A stretch of DNA of 64,000 nt from Nostoc sp. 'Peltigera membranacea cyanobiont' N6 (GCF_002949735.1 NZ_CP026681.1:1798001-1862000); one strand, 5' to 3'. Numbered from the stretch's first letter, positions 43,569 to 53,067 are shown. Numbers and translations: made by a program. The notes: generated from the sequence alone by a model not told the origin.

Positions 43569-44702
43569 ATGGTTGACTATCTAATTTTCTTAGCAATTTC
43601 TACAGCACTTTTTGCTCTATTCGGTTTGGGACTCAATTTACAATGGGGCTTTACGGGGTTAATTAACTTTGGTCATATTGCTTTCATGACCCTGGGAGCA
43701 TATACAACGGTATTGTTAAGCTTAAAGGGCGTACCCCTACTCATATCGGCATTAGCCGGGGCAATTGTCGCCGCCTTGTTGGGTTTGATAATTGGTTTTG
43801 CAACTCTACGCTTACGGGAAGATTATCTAGGAATTGTCACTATTGGTACGGGCGAATTAATTCGTTTGGTAGTAAATAATCAGGATTTACCTGTGGGTGA
43901 TACCTGGATTTCTGGAGCGTTTGGCGTGCAAAGTTATCCCATACCCCTATCCACAGAGCCGAATTTGTTTGTCAAATTAGTGATGATTGGATTGTTAACG
44001 CTACTAGCTGCTGTAACTTTTTTTAGCTTGTGGCAATGGATTCGTACCACCCAAATATCTCGGACTACTGATTTAGGCAAAAGGACAACTAGCAAGCAAG
44101 AATTTGCGTCGCGCTTGGGTGTGGGAATTGTCTTAGCAGTTTTGGCAGCAGCGATTTATATCTCTGGGGTAATTGGATTGTATAATTACAACCCAAAAGC
44201 GGGTTTGATGCTGGTGTTGCTGTTGGTTTTAGCATTTGTATACTGGCGCTTAGAAATTTTGGTGCGATCGCCTTGGGGTAGAATTCTCAAAGCCATCCGT
44301 GAAGATGAAGAAATTCCCAAAGCGCTGGGAAAAAATGTCTTTTGGTATAAATTACAATCATTAATGTTAGGGGGTGCGATCGCAGGTATCGCTGGTGCTT
44401 TCTTTGCTTGGCAACTGTCCGCCATTTACCCCGATAACTTTCAACCCCAGATTACCTTTGACACTTGGATCATGGTGATTCTAGGCGGTTCTGGTAATAA
44501 TGTTGGCACAATCTTAGGCGCGGTAATTTTCTTTGCTTACGATGCGCTGACGCGAGAAGTCTTACCCCGAATCGTTCCCCTTGATGAAGCCCGTTTGGGT
44601 GCATTTCGGATCGTGGTAATCGGACTAATTTTAATGGTACTGATGATTTGGCGACCTCAAGGTATTCTAGGGAAAAAGGAGGAACTTACCCTTGGTAAAT
44701 AA
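43569..44702 (+). CDS. Branched-chain/neutral amino acid ABC transporter permease (LivM-like)
   Basis: The 377-residue membrane protein has the LivM family plan with eight to ten helices. The opening FGLGLNLQWGFTGLINFGHIAFMTLGAYTT and the cytoplasmic EAA-like loop SPWGRILKAIREDEEIPKALGKN are characteristic. A longer central loop (about residues 155-180, RTTQISRTTDLGKRTTS) is typical of cyanobacterial members. In Anabaena such permeases belong to the Nat neutral amino acid uptake system, but which subunit this is I cannot decide. The ATPase gene overlaps its end by 11 bases. The binding protein and second permease are not in the window. Confidence 0.88.
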   Translation: MVDYLIFLAISTALFALFGLGLNLQWGFTGLINFGHIAFMTLGAYTTVLLSLKGVPLLISALAGAIVAALLGLIIGFATLRLREDYLGIVTIGTGELIRLVVNNQDLPVGDTWISGAFGVQSYPIPLSTEPNLFVKLVMIGLLTLLAAVTFFSLWQWIRTTQISRTTDLGKRTTSKQEFASRLGVGIVLAVLAAAIYISGVIGLYNYNPKAGLMLVLLLVLAFVYWRLEILVRSPWGRILKAIREDEEIPKALGKNVFWYKLQSLMLGGAIAGIAGAFFAWQLSAIYPDNFQPQITFDTWIMVILGGSGNNVGTILGAVIFFAYDALTREVLPRIVPLDEARLGAFRIVVIGLILMVLMIWRPQGILGKKEELTLGK

Positions 44703-45474
44703 CCAGTCATTGCCACTTCCCCTTTTGGTAGCCACTGGACTTTCTAAAAGCTTTGGTGGTATCAAAGCTGTTAATGAGGCGAAAATCGAAGTTGCCAAAG
44801 GCAGCATCACGGGCTTGATTGGCCCCAATGGTGCTGGTAAAACTACTTTCTTTAATTTACTCTCAAACTTCATCCGCCCAGATCGGGGGCGAGTGATTTT
44901 TGACGGCGAACCGATTCACAACTTGCAACCATATCAAATCGCCCAGCAGGGAGTAATCCGCACTTTTCAGGTTGCAAGGACTCTCTCGCGGTTGTCGGTG
45001 TTAGAAAATATGCTGCTGGCGGCGCAAAAACAAACGGGTGAAAATTTTTGGCAAGTGCAATTACAGCCCCACGTTGTCGCTAAGGAAGAAAAGCAACTCG
45101 AAGAGCGGGCAATGTTCCTCTTAGAATCAGTGGGCTTGGCAAAAAAAGCGCACGATTATGCTGGTTGCTTATCTGGTGGACAACGGAAGCTGCTGGAAAT
45201 GGGACGGGCGCTGATGACTAATCCCAAGTTAATTTTGTTGGATGAACCAGCTGCTGGGGTGAATCCGAAACTGATTGATGATATTTGCGATCGCATTATC
45301 ACTTGGAACCGGCAAGACGGGATGACCTTTTTGATTATCGAACACAATATGGATGTGATTATGTCCTTGTGCGATCGCGTTTGGGTACTTGCGGAGGGGC
45401 AGAATTTGGCTGACGGTACACCCGCAGAAATTCAAAGCAATCCTAAAGTTCTAGAAGCTTATTTGGGAAAATAA
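44692..45474 (+). CDS. Branched-chain/neutral amino acid ABC transporter ATPase (LivG-like)
   Basis: This is the ATPase partner of the preceding permease. Walker A is GPNGAGKT at 44-51, the signature LSGGQRKLLEMGRA follows in the middle, Walker B is LILLDEPAAGVNP and the switch histidine is in IIEHNMDVIM. The LivG class is shown by FGGIKAVNEAK and the NxQVARTL-like RTFQVARTLSRLSVLENM. The start is a TTG with GGAGG 9 bases upstream, inside the permease gene, which indicates translational coupling. Confidence 0.93.
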   Translation: MVNNQSLPLPLLVATGLSKSFGGIKAVNEAKIEVAKGSITGLIGPNGAGKTTFFNLLSNFIRPDRGRVIFDGEPIHNLQPYQIAQQGVIRTFQVARTLSRLSVLENMLLAAQKQTGENFWQVQLQPHVVAKEEKQLEERAMFLLESVGLAKKAHDYAGCLSGGQRKLLEMGRALMTNPKLILLDEPAAGVNPKLIDDICDRIITWNRQDGMTFLIIEHNMDVIMSLCDRVWVLAEGQNLADGTPAEIQSNPKVLEAYLGK

Positions 45475-45606
45475 AGTGCTATAAACTTTCTGTTTATGCA
45501 ATGTATTTAGTGATTTGACTTTGGAAAAATAAAAGTAGATGAATACCGTTACTTGTCCAAAGTCAAAGGGAACACTATTAATAGCATTTAGGTTCAACTA
45601 AATATT

Positions 45607-46170
45607 ATGGGTATTACAGCTAGCTATAAACGCATTACGCCGCAAAAATTTGCAGAAATTCAGAATGATACTGAAGCAGCAGCATCTTTCTTTAAGCTTA
45701 ATTTAGATGATTTAGTTTTTGATTTTAGTAATCCACAGGCAATGATTGCCCAACTACAAGAGCAACGAAGCAATAAACGTGACTTCAGCCTTGATGATTG
45801 GCACGCACTACATTTTCTTATCACTGGAGAGTCAAGTTTGGAAGTTGATACCCAAGTATCACCTCCTCTTTGTAATGTCGTTATGGGAGGTGCGCCGACA
45901 CAGTTTGAAGCGAGTTACGGATTTGTACGCTATCTCACACTTGAAGAGGTTCGAGATGTTGCCAATGCTTTAAGTCAAATTTCTGTTGAAGAATTGAAGA
46001 GTCGATTTAATTCTGCTGTATTTAATGAGGCAGAAATTTACCCAAATCCTAGCCCTGGAGGATGGGACGAAGAGGAGATAGAGCCATTGTTTGAACTATA
46101 TCCAAAATTGGTAGAGTTTTTTCAGAATGCTGCAAAAGAAGGTGATATTGTTTTGCTCTCATCTGATTAA
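45607..46170 (+). CDS. DUF1877 family protein
   Basis: The 187-residue protein matches DUF1877 (YfbM-like): MGITASYKRITPQKFAEIQ at the start, DDWHALHFLITGES in the middle, then ALSQISVEELKSRFN and WDEEEIEPLFELYPKLVEFFQNAAKEGDIVLL at the end. The function is unknown; the family is scattered through bacteria and often lies in variable regions. It has no membrane segment. No operon partner is evident. Confidence 0.88.
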   Translation: MGITASYKRITPQKFAEIQNDTEAAASFFKLNLDDLVFDFSNPQAMIAQLQEQRSNKRDFSLDDWHALHFLITGESSLEVDTQVSPPLCNVVMGGAPTQFEASYGFVRYLTLEEVRDVANALSQISVEELKSRFNSAVFNEAEIYPNPSPGGWDEEEIEPLFELYPKLVEFFQNAAKEGDIVLLSSD

Positions 46171-46258
46171 TTTTTTTTAAATTTGGCTCTTGTTAAAATT
46201 AAATTGTATACCTCAGTGGAAAACATTAGCGAATCCACTAGCGACATTAAGAATTATT

Positions 46259-46849
46259 TTAATCTTCGTTATTTTCTGCAAAATTGACTTGCTCATAAAG
46301 GTCGCGCAATTCAATTTGAAAATCAATCGTTTGCAGTGATAAAGTTGCAGATTCATGTTCAAGTTCAGTAAATGACCATTGATTTTCCGCAGTTTTTACA
46401 TACTGCATTACATGATACTGATATTGGTCAATTAAAATATATTCCTTGAATTCTGGAATAGAGCGATAATAAAGAAACTTATCACCTTGGTCATAATTTT
46501 TAGTCGATTTAGATAAAACTTCAGCAATTAACATCGGGTTCATAACCGTTGTTGTGCTGGTTCCTGTATAAATAGGTTGTCCCTCAATCACCATCACATC
46601 GGGATAGGTATGCTGCCGAGAACGAGGTATCCATAAACGCACATCACCAATATAAACATCATAATTTTTACGCCTTAAAGCAATTTTTAAGGATGCAGCT
46701 AAATTCAAAGCAATTTTATTATGATTTGTAGTGCCACCCGTCATCGGTACAATTTCTCCATCACGGTATTCGCTTTTATATTCTGCTTTTTCTTCAATTT
46801 CTAAATACTCTTCAGGTGTGTAATGTATTTTTTGTGTTTCTAACTGCAT
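46259..46849 (-). CDS. Uma2 family protein (DUF820)
   Basis: The third Uma2 protein of the window, 196 residues. Typical elements are YTPEEYLEIEEKAEYKSEYRDGEIVPM, NHNKIALNLAASL, YIGDVRLWI, TYPDVMVIEG and PMLIAEVLSKSTKNYDQGDKFLYYRSI with the PD-(D/E)XK-like acidic residues. It belongs to the most common cyanobacterial Uma2 branch. The function is unproven. Confidence 0.9.
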   Translation of the reverse strand: MQLETQKIHYTPEEYLEIEEKAEYKSEYRDGEIVPMTGGTTNHNKIALNLAASLKIALRRKNYDVYIGDVRLWIPRSRQHTYPDVMVIEGQPIYTGTSTTTVMNPMLIAEVLSKSTKNYDQGDKFLYYRSIPEFKEYILIDQYQYHVMQYVKTAENQWSFTELEHESATLSLQTIDFQIELRDLYEQVNFAENNED

Positions 46850-46895
46850 AAATATACGACCTATGATTGTGCGGTTGCTTATTCATCTTTGATAT

Positions 46896-47456
46896 CTATG
46901 TTATACGCCAATAAACCCCGTTCTCTCGCTGCATTAACTGGCAAGCAATCAACTCTCGTCGCAAGGTGGCGCAGTCAGGATGGTAGCGTTTGAGAATGTC
47001 ATTTACTAGGCGTTCAGGGTAGTTGACTCCCACTTCAAACTGGTTTGCTAACCACTTGAGAATAACTAGACGCTTTTTGCGACTAGCAGGAATTTCTTTG
47101 AGAGATTCACCCTCAAAATAGTTTTTCAACACTTTGCTTTCCCAAGCTTCAGTATCGACATTCTCAATCAAAGATGCTATTTTCTCAGGTGTAAAAATTT
47201 CCTTGCTAATGCTTTGCAAAGCCTCGCTATCCAATTGATACAGACGGCTATTACCCTCCGGGCGCATTGTCACCAAATTTAGCTCCTTAAGTTTCGCTAA
47301 ATGATGGGATACTGTCGGTTCCTTAAGTTGCAGTAGCACCGCTAATTCTTCGACGCTGCACTCCTGATTCGCCAGGATACCTACAATTTTTAATCGACTA
47401 TCATCCGCTAATGCCTTGAAAAAGCGCAGTAAGATGTTAAATTGCTCTGGTTGCAT
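46896..47456 (-). CDS. ArsR family regulator with DUF2087 domain
   Basis: Residues 8-75 are an ArsR winged helix: FKALADDSRLKIVGILANQECSVEELA, then KEPTVSHHLAKLKELNLV and a wing RPEGNSRLYQL. The C-terminal 80 residues match DUF2087 (RKKRLVILKWLANQFEVGVNYPERLVNDILKRYHPDCATLRRELI), found in bacterial regulators fused to ArsR or MarR heads. No typical metal-binding cysteine pair is seen in the ArsR helix, so the signal is not obviously a metal. A perfect 12-6-12 palindrome lies directly before the start codon and is probably its own operator. Confidence 0.88.
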   Translation of the reverse strand: MQPEQFNILLRFFKALADDSRLKIVGILANQECSVEELAVLLQLKEPTVSHHLAKLKELNLVTMRPEGNSRLYQLDSEALQSISKEIFTPEKIASLIENVDTEAWESKVLKNYFEGESLKEIPASRKKRLVILKWLANQFEVGVNYPERLVNDILKRYHPDCATLRRELIACQLMQRENGVYWRIT

Positions 47457-47462
47457 AACTAA

Positions 47463-47492
47463 CTTCTAATTAGACACATATCTAATTAGAAG
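47463..47492. promoter_or_regulatory. Palindromic operator of the ArsR-DUF2087 gene
   Basis: CTTCTAATTAGA (47463-47474) and TCTAATTAGAAG (47481-47492) are exact complements with a 6-base spacer. It begins 7 bases upstream of the arsR start codon on the minus strand, which is the usual place for an autoregulatory site. A further TATATCTAAT half-like word follows. Confidence 0.7.
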
Positions 47493-47511
47493 TATATCTA
47501 ATCTAAAAGCT

Positions 47512-47550
47512 AAAAATCCCCGACTTCTTTAGAAAAATCGGGGATTTTTT
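47512..47550 (-). terminator. Terminator after hemA
   Basis: AAAAATCCCCGA (47512-47523) pairs with TCGGGGATTTTT (47538-47549) over a 14-base loop. The hairpin lies just beyond the hemA stop and has T-runs on both strands, so it works in the hemA direction and could act both ways. Confidence 0.9.
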
Positions 47551-47558
47551 TGTCCAAT

Positions 47559-48845
47559 TTAACTAAACTGCTCACCTGCATCTAGGTTGAACAGCATTTG
47601 CAAAGTTTGCATACAGCGCCGTCTAGCTTCCACATCTTGCTGCGATCGCAATTGCACCATCGGATCGTGTAAAATTTTATTGACAATTCCCCGTGTTAAT
47701 GCTTCAATCACTTCTTGATGTTTGTCGGCAAATTCCGAACCCAATCTTGACAAAGCTTTTTCTAACTCTTGTTCGCGGATGGTTTCGACTTTATTTCGCA
47801 GACAGCTAATGGTGGTAACAGTTTCTAAACTGCGCCACCAAATATCAAAAGCTTCCACTTCTTCTTCTAAAAGTTTCTCTGCTTCTTGTGCAATCTTGCG
47901 ACGGCTTTCGTAGTTTTGCGCTACTACAGCCTTCAAATCATCCACATTAAACGCTTGCACATTTTCCAATTCATTCACATCCGCATGAACATTACGCGGC
48001 ACAGAAATATCAAATAACATTAGAGAGCGCTGAACTTCTAAAACCATTTCCAACTTTGCCCGATCGAGTATTGGCTCTGTTGCCGAAGTACTTGTAAACA
48101 CCAAATCGCTATCGGCAATTACAGTCATCATTTCCGATAGCGGATGAATTTGGATTTGTTGTTGGGGGAACAGCTTTGCTAATTCTTGGGCGCGATCGCG
48201 AGAGCGATTTACAATACTAATTTCCACAGCACCTTTAGAAATTAGGTGTTGCACCAGCAGCCGCGACATTTTACCAGCACCCAGAATTACCACTCGACAA
48301 GCAGCTAAATTTGCCACTTTTATCTGTGCTAACTCCACAGCCGCTGAACTAATAGAGACAGCGCCAGTACCAATACTAGTTTCAGTCCTAACCCGCTTAC
48401 CAGCTGTCAACGCTTGTTTAAATAATCGATTCAAAATGGTTTTTATACCACTATATTGCTGTCCCAGTTTGTGAGTAGTTTTCACCTGAGCCAGAATTTG
48501 ACCTTCTCCGAGTACCAGACTATCTAAACCACCTGCTACTCGCATGACGTGCATCACTGCATCATCATGTAGCAACATAAATAAATGTTGTCGTAGAGAA
48601 ATAACGGGTAATTTACTATATTCTGCAAGAAACTGAGTTATTTCTCGGATACCTTGGTCTGCTTCACTGGTAACAATGTAGATTTCTAGACGGTTACAAG
48701 TGCTAAGAATTGCAACTTCGTCAATATGGGGATAGCTGGCGAGTTGAGCGATCGCACTTTCAATTTGTGGTTCTGGAATGCTCAGTTTTTCCCGGACTTC
48801 TACTGGGGCTGTTTTATGGCTTAACCCCACCACTGCTATATTCAT
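47559..48845 (-). CDS. hemA: Glutamyl-tRNA reductase
   Basis: HemA reduces glutamyl-tRNA to glutamate-1-semialdehyde, the first committed step of tetrapyrrole (chlorophyll, haem, bilin) synthesis. The catalytic cysteine is C50 in STCNRLEIY, H10-K11 lie in GLSHKTAPVEVREKL, and the NADPH domain contains VVILGAGKMSRLL. The 428-residue length is usual. glpX lies upstream on the same strand after about 240 bases, an order I recall from other cyanobacteria. A clear terminator follows. Confidence 0.97.
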   Translation of the reverse strand: MNIAVVGLSHKTAPVEVREKLSIPEPQIESAIAQLASYPHIDEVAILSTCNRLEIYIVTSEADQGIREITQFLAEYSKLPVISLRQHLFMLLHDDAVMHVMRVAGGLDSLVLGEGQILAQVKTTHKLGQQYSGIKTILNRLFKQALTAGKRVRTETSIGTGAVSISSAAVELAQIKVANLAACRVVILGAGKMSRLLVQHLISKGAVEISIVNRSRDRAQELAKLFPQQQIQIHPLSEMMTVIADSDLVFTSTSATEPILDRAKLEMVLEVQRSLMLFDISVPRNVHADVNELENVQAFNVDDLKAVVAQNYESRRKIAQEAEKLLEEEVEAFDIWWRSLETVTTISCLRNKVETIREQELEKALSRLGSEFADKHQEVIEALTRGIVNKILHDPMVQLRSQQDVEARRRCMQTLQMLFNLDAGEQFS

Positions 48846-49085
48846 TTGCTAAATCGTAGTTACTAGTTGGTAGTTGAAAATAGAGCATTGAGTCAGAATA
48901 GGGAATGGGGAATTTTTGTTTATTGGTTGATAGTTTTTTCAATCAATAAACAATAACTAATCACTAAATACTAACTACTAACTAGTGTAAGGATGAAGCA
49001 TTCTGGCAACTATTTTTCTATTTTATAGAAAGATTTATTTCCAAATGCTTTACCCCTAATTTTCTCATTCCCCATTCCCTAAAAA

Positions 49086-50123
49086 TTAGTTTAATTGGAG
49101 AGTCTTAGGTTCACCAAACATGTGAATTGTATCAACAAATCGAGCAGTTTTAGACTGGTTGGAAATTACCAAGCTTTGAGTTCTAGCTCCGCCGTTGAAG
49201 AAACGTACACCATTCATCAGATTACCACTGGTAATGCCGCAAGCAGCGAACAGAACAGTTTCACCAGATGCTAGTTCGTGAGCATCATAGACCTTATCGG
49301 GGTCATTGATATTCATAGACGTTAAACGCTCAATATTAGCTTCTCTGCTTTCTCCAATCAGACCTGTTTTGACTACTGCCGGATCGTAAATCAATTGACC
49401 TTGGAAGTGTCCGCCCAAAGCACGCATTGCAGCTGCCGAGATTACACCTTCAGGAGCCGCACCGATACCCATCAGCGCGTGGATATTAGTTCCAGCAAAA
49501 CCACAGCTGATAGCTGCACCCACATCACCGTCTGAAATTAGGGCGACTCTCGCTCCAGCCTCACGGATTTCTTTAATTAAATCGTTGTGGCGTTCGCGCT
49601 TCATGACCACGACCACGAGTTCTTCAATAGAGCGCTCTAGACACTCAGAGAGGATTTTGAGGTTTTCTGTTGCTGACTTGTTGATGTCTACCTTGCCCTT
49701 AGCTGCGGGAGGTGCTGCTAACTTCTTCATGTAAAAGTCAGGAGCAGCAAATAATCCACCCTTTTCAGAAATTGCCAAGACAGCCATCGAACCAGGTTGG
49801 CCATAAGCTACCAAGTTCGTGCCTTCACAGGGGTCAACTGCGATATCGATTTCGATTAATTCATCAGGGTTACACAAGCTACTAGCATTTGGTTGGGTAC
49901 AGATACCAACTTCTTCGCCGATGTATAACATCGGCGCGTCGTCGCGTTCGCCTTCCCCAATTACAATGCGACCGCGCATATAGATTTTATTCATCCGCTC
50001 CCGCATAGCTTCCACAGCTACCTGGTCAGCGATGTTTTTTTCGCCTTTACCCATCCACTTTGCGGATGCGATCGCGGCTTGCTCTACCACTTCAATAATC
50101 TCTAACCCAAGTGTATTTTCCAC
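49086..50123 (-). CDS. glpX: Class II fructose-1,6-/sedoheptulose-1,7-bisphosphatase
   Basis: This dual-function phosphatase of the Calvin cycle acts on both bisphosphates in cyanobacteria. The GlpX family signatures are GRIVIGEGERDDAPMLYIGE, DIAVDPCEGTN with metal-binding aspartates, GAPEG-like IGAAPEGVISAAAMRALGG and DGDVGAAI. The length is 345 residues. The GTG/ATG choice is not in doubt: the ATG at 50123 begins MENTLGLEIIEVVEQAAIASAKW as in the family. Confidence 0.96.
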   Translation of the reverse strand: MENTLGLEIIEVVEQAAIASAKWMGKGEKNIADQVAVEAMRERMNKIYMRGRIVIGEGERDDAPMLYIGEEVGICTQPNASSLCNPDELIEIDIAVDPCEGTNLVAYGQPGSMAVLAISEKGGLFAAPDFYMKKLAAPPAAKGKVDINKSATENLKILSECLERSIEELVVVVMKRERHNDLIKEIREAGARVALISDGDVGAAISCGFAGTNIHALMGIGAAPEGVISAAAMRALGGHFQGQLIYDPAVVKTGLIGESREANIERLTSMNINDPDKVYDAHELASGETVLFAACGITSGNLMNGVRFFNGGARTQSLVISNQSKTARFVDTIHMFGEPKTLQLN

Positions 50124-50478
50124 AGAGTCTGCCCTCTCAACTGCTTGAATTTCTGTCGCTTTATCTGGCTATTTCAGTCTTCAAGTCTACCAAAGGGCGG
50201 ATACACGTGGAAGAAAGTTAAGTTTTACTGCTAACTCGTTAGAAAAGTACCATTTAGCACATCCTGATTTTTGACTCAATATTATTTCAGTATAAAACGC
50301 GTTCAAAACTAACTAAGTTAAAAACTGGCATAAATGGGTAGCAATATATATCTAGAACATTACTTTTCTTCAGTATCTATCTTCAGGTATAAAGTAATAA
50401 ATAAAAAAGCTGATAAATTCACTAAAAACTGAAAAATGAGGCGGAGAGTAAATAGCTTGTCAAATTAAGAGGTTAATC
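50124..50478. other. Divergent intergenic region between glpX and DUF981 gene
   Basis: About 355 bases carrying the promoters of glpX and the divergent membrane protein. It is AT-rich; I see no distinct operator, repeat or open frame. Confidence 0.4.
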
Positions 50479-51051
50479 GTGTTTATCGACTACATCACAT
50501 TAATGTTAATTAATATGGTAGCTGGGCTATTTTTACTAGCTGACTATGTGTATCGTGGTATAGATAGTTATAATCAAAGACCGTGGATTCCTGGATTTGG
50601 AATTACAGGTGCGATCGCACTCACAACTGGTTTACACATGAGTTTCACCTGGCCAATCGCTGGTAGCTTTAATATTGCCTTTGGCGAGACAAGCGTTTTA
50701 TTTGGAATCTTGTTTGTTGCGGCTGCGGTTTCACTTGCTCAAGGTTGGGATTTATTGACAATAGCAGTTTACGGCTTCTTTGCTGGCATAGTTGCGATCG
50801 TAGTGGGTATCCGCATCATCAACTTGAATTTGACAAAGCAGCCGCTTTTATCGGGAATCGGCTTTATTTTAACTGGCTTAGGTGGTATTTTTGCAGCGCC
50901 AACTCTCTATTGGAAAACTAACCGAACTTGGCGGCTAATTGGCGTAGCAGTGCTGATAGTAGCCGCTCTAATTTGGGCATTGACAGGATATTTGTCTTAC
51001 TGGAATCATTTAGAGAGTTTCCAAAAGTGGGTTCCAGCACCGATGCGGTAG
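50479..51051 (+). CDS. DUF981 family membrane protein
   Basis: The 190-residue protein has about six hydrophobic helices and matches the DUF981 family of small bacterial membrane proteins: TLMLINMVAGLFLLADYVYRG, PWIPGFGITG and FAFGETSVLFG-like NIAFGETSVLFGILF. The start is a GTG at 50479. The function is unknown. A glutaredoxin gene begins about 50 bases downstream, but a functional link is not evident. Confidence 0.85.
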   Translation: MFIDYITLMLINMVAGLFLLADYVYRGIDSYNQRPWIPGFGITGAIALTTGLHMSFTWPIAGSFNIAFGETSVLFGILFVAAAVSLAQGWDLLTIAVYGFFAGIVAIVVGIRIINLNLTKQPLLSGIGFILTGLGGIFAAPTLYWKTNRTWRLIGVAVLIVAALIWALTGYLSYWNHLESFQKWVPAPMR

Positions 51052-51099
51052 GCAACGATCTAGGCTAGAGATATAGTTAAAATTTTGTTTTGCGAAAAT

Positions 51100-51414
51100 A
51101 TGCTGGACTTTCTTAATCCCCTATTAAATCGTCATCCAGAGCGAGTCAAAGCCAACGTCGAACTTTATACGTGGCAAACTTGTCCTTACTGCATTCGTGC
51201 CAAAATGCTCCTATGGTGGAAAGGTGTAAATTTTACTGAATATAAAATCGACGGTAACGAAGCAGCCAGAGCTAAAATGGCAGAACGTGCTAACGGACGA
51301 CGCAGTGTACCACAAATTTTCATTAATAACCAGCACATTGGCGGCTGCGATGACCTCTATCAGCTAAACACACAAAGCCAACTCGATCTCCTTTTAGCCC
51401 AAGCCGCTATTTAG
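51100..51414 (+). CDS. grxC: Glutaredoxin 3
   Basis: This is a dithiol glutaredoxin with the CPYC active site at C28-C31 (WQTCPYCIRAKMLL), the glutathione-binding RRSVPQIFINNQHIGG and the final GGCDDLYQL. It reduces disulfides and glutathionylated proteins with glutathione. The start at 51100 gives 104 residues beginning MLDFLNPL; a TTG five codons upstream is possible. A helical N-terminal extension of about 17 residues precedes the fold. Confidence 0.93.
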   Translation: MLDFLNPLLNRHPERVKANVELYTWQTCPYCIRAKMLLWWKGVNFTEYKIDGNEAARAKMAERANGRRSVPQIFINNQHIGGCDDLYQLNTQSQLDLLLAQAAI

Positions 51415-51422
51415 AAATCAAA

Positions 51423-51564
51423 TTAACGCTCTTCTATGACTCTGGAGAGAGAATAATCCAAGCGATTAGAAATCGCGGCTATACAAACTCTCGTCCGCCT
51501 GCGCGAACTAACGCCAAAATAGGGTTTCAAATTTAATCTGACGAGAGTAATAAAAGAGCGTTAA
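51423..51564. mobile_element. Palindromic element with 11-bp inverted ends
   Basis: TTAACGCTCTT (51423-51433) and AAGAGCGTTAA (51554-51564) are exact complements. Inside is GATTAGAAATCGCGGCTATA and a GTCCGCCTGCGCGAAC palindrome, which together form a common Nostoc-type repeat. It fills the gap between grxC and tadA. Confidence 0.65.
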
Positions 51565-51710
51565 CCCTAACTATTTAGCCCCAGATTTCTAGTCTGCGGG
51601 CTACATACTTTTTCTTTATTGTAAAATGTGTGACTTACCCGCTCAAAGGCTTACAAGACGCGCACCTTAGAAAATGTGTTGAATTTTGAAATTTTTATGT
51701 TGATAAGAAT

Positions 51711-52196
51711 ATGCAAACTAAATACACAGAATATCTTATACATCAACAATGGATGAGTTGTGCCTTAAAATTAGCAAAATCAGCCGGTGATGCAGGTGAA
51801 GTTCCTGTCGGTGCTGTTATTATTGATTCAACAGGCAAATTGCTAGCACAAGGAGAAAATAGAAAAGAGCGCGACAAAGACCCTACCGCCCATGCGGAAA
51901 TTCTCGCTCTCAAGACAGCTGCAACAACTTTACAAAATTGGCATCTCAATGAATGCACCCTCTACGTAACTCTTGAACCGTGTCCAATGTGTGCAGGTGC
52001 TATTTTGCAAGCGCGTCTAGGACAACTTGTATATGGAGTAGACGATACAAAAACTGGCGCAATTCGTACAGTTATTAACATACCCGATAGTGCTGCTTCT
52101 AATCACCGTCTCCAGGTCATTGGAGGCATTCTAGAGTCAGCTTGTCGTCAACAATTACAGGCTTGGTTTGCTACTAGGCGGCGTAGTGTAAACTAA
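51711..52196 (+). CDS. tadA: tRNA-specific adenosine deaminase
   Basis: TadA converts the wobble adenosine of tRNA-Arg(ACG) to inosine. The zinc-deaminase motifs are H61-A-E63 (PTAHAEILALK) and P90-C91-x2-C94 (EPCPMCAGAI). GEVPVGAVI precedes them, as in the family. The length of 161 residues is normal. The gene stands alone between a repeat and an acyltransferase gene. Confidence 0.93.
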   Translation: MQTKYTEYLIHQQWMSCALKLAKSAGDAGEVPVGAVIIDSTGKLLAQGENRKERDKDPTAHAEILALKTAATTLQNWHLNECTLYVTLEPCPMCAGAILQARLGQLVYGVDDTKTGAIRTVINIPDSAASNHRLQVIGGILESACRQQLQAWFATRRRSVN

Positions 52197-52308
52197 CGGA
52201 CAGAGGTAAAACTGTCCATATAGCACAAGACAAGTCACGCAAGAGAATCTACGGTGTAACTAATCAAGCTTTTTGTTAAATTTTACCCGTCAATCAGCTG
52301 CATCCGTC

Positions 52309-53067
52309 ATGATTGAATTTCACTCTTCATCCGATCCCTGCCAGCATACACCAGCAAATCATCCGGTGGCTGTTACTACCTCAAGGGTTTCTCCTTGGTT
52401 AAGTCCTCTGGCACATTTATTAGGCCGTCACTGCCTATTACCATTATTCTTTGGACAAATTAGAATAACCGGACAAAAAAATATCCCTACAACTGGGCCT
52501 GCGATCCTCGCGCCTACTCATCGGGCGCGTTGGGATGCATTGCTCGTACCTTACGCTACTGCTAATTGTCGCAGAGAACAAGACCTGCGGTTTATGGTGA
52601 CTATTGACGAATGCCAAGGTTTGCAAGGCTGGTTTGTCAAACGTTTGGGGGGATTTCCTGTAAATTCTAAGCATCCGTCAATTCGCACACTGCGACATGG
52701 AGTTGAGCTACTTCAGCAGAAAAAAACTGTGGTTATCTTTCCAGAAGGTAATATTTTTCGTGATGGGCAAGTTCACCAGTTGAAACCGGGAATTGCTCGT
52801 CTTGCTTTGAGTGCTGAATCTAGTCATTCTGGGTTGGGAGTGAAAATTATACCTATAGGCATTAATTACAGCCAACCTTATCCAAGTTGGGGTACAGATG
52901 TGAGTATTGACATTGGCTCTCCAATCAGGGTAGAGGATTACATGAGTGGCTGTATAAAACAAGATGCCAAAAGCATCACAAATGATTTAGGAAAGGCACT
53001 GCAACAATTAAGCCATCAAGAAAGAAAAATTACTAATCACGCATTTGCAGAAATTACTAATTCTTGA
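52309..53067 (+). CDS. 1-acyl-glycerol-3-phosphate acyltransferase family protein
   Basis: The PlsC motifs are clear: H71-x4-D76 (THRARWDALLV), a GGFPVNS loop, FPEG at 144-147 (VVIFPEGNIFRDG) and a following IPIGINY. These enzymes acylate lysophosphatidic acid or related glycerolipids at the membrane. The substrate could also be another lipid, since cyanobacteria carry several paralogues. I started at the ATG at 52309 (252 residues); a TTG at 52273 would add 12 residues. It follows tadA by about 110 bases. Confidence 0.85.
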   Translation: MIEFHSSSDPCQHTPANHPVAVTTSRVSPWLSPLAHLLGRHCLLPLFFGQIRITGQKNIPTTGPAILAPTHRARWDALLVPYATANCRREQDLRFMVTIDECQGLQGWFVKRLGGFPVNSKHPSIRTLRHGVELLQQKKTVVIFPEGNIFRDGQVHQLKPGIARLALSAESSHSGLGVKIIPIGINYSQPYPSWGTDVSIDIGSPIRVEDYMSGCIKQDAKSITNDLGKALQQLSHQERKITNHAFAEITNS

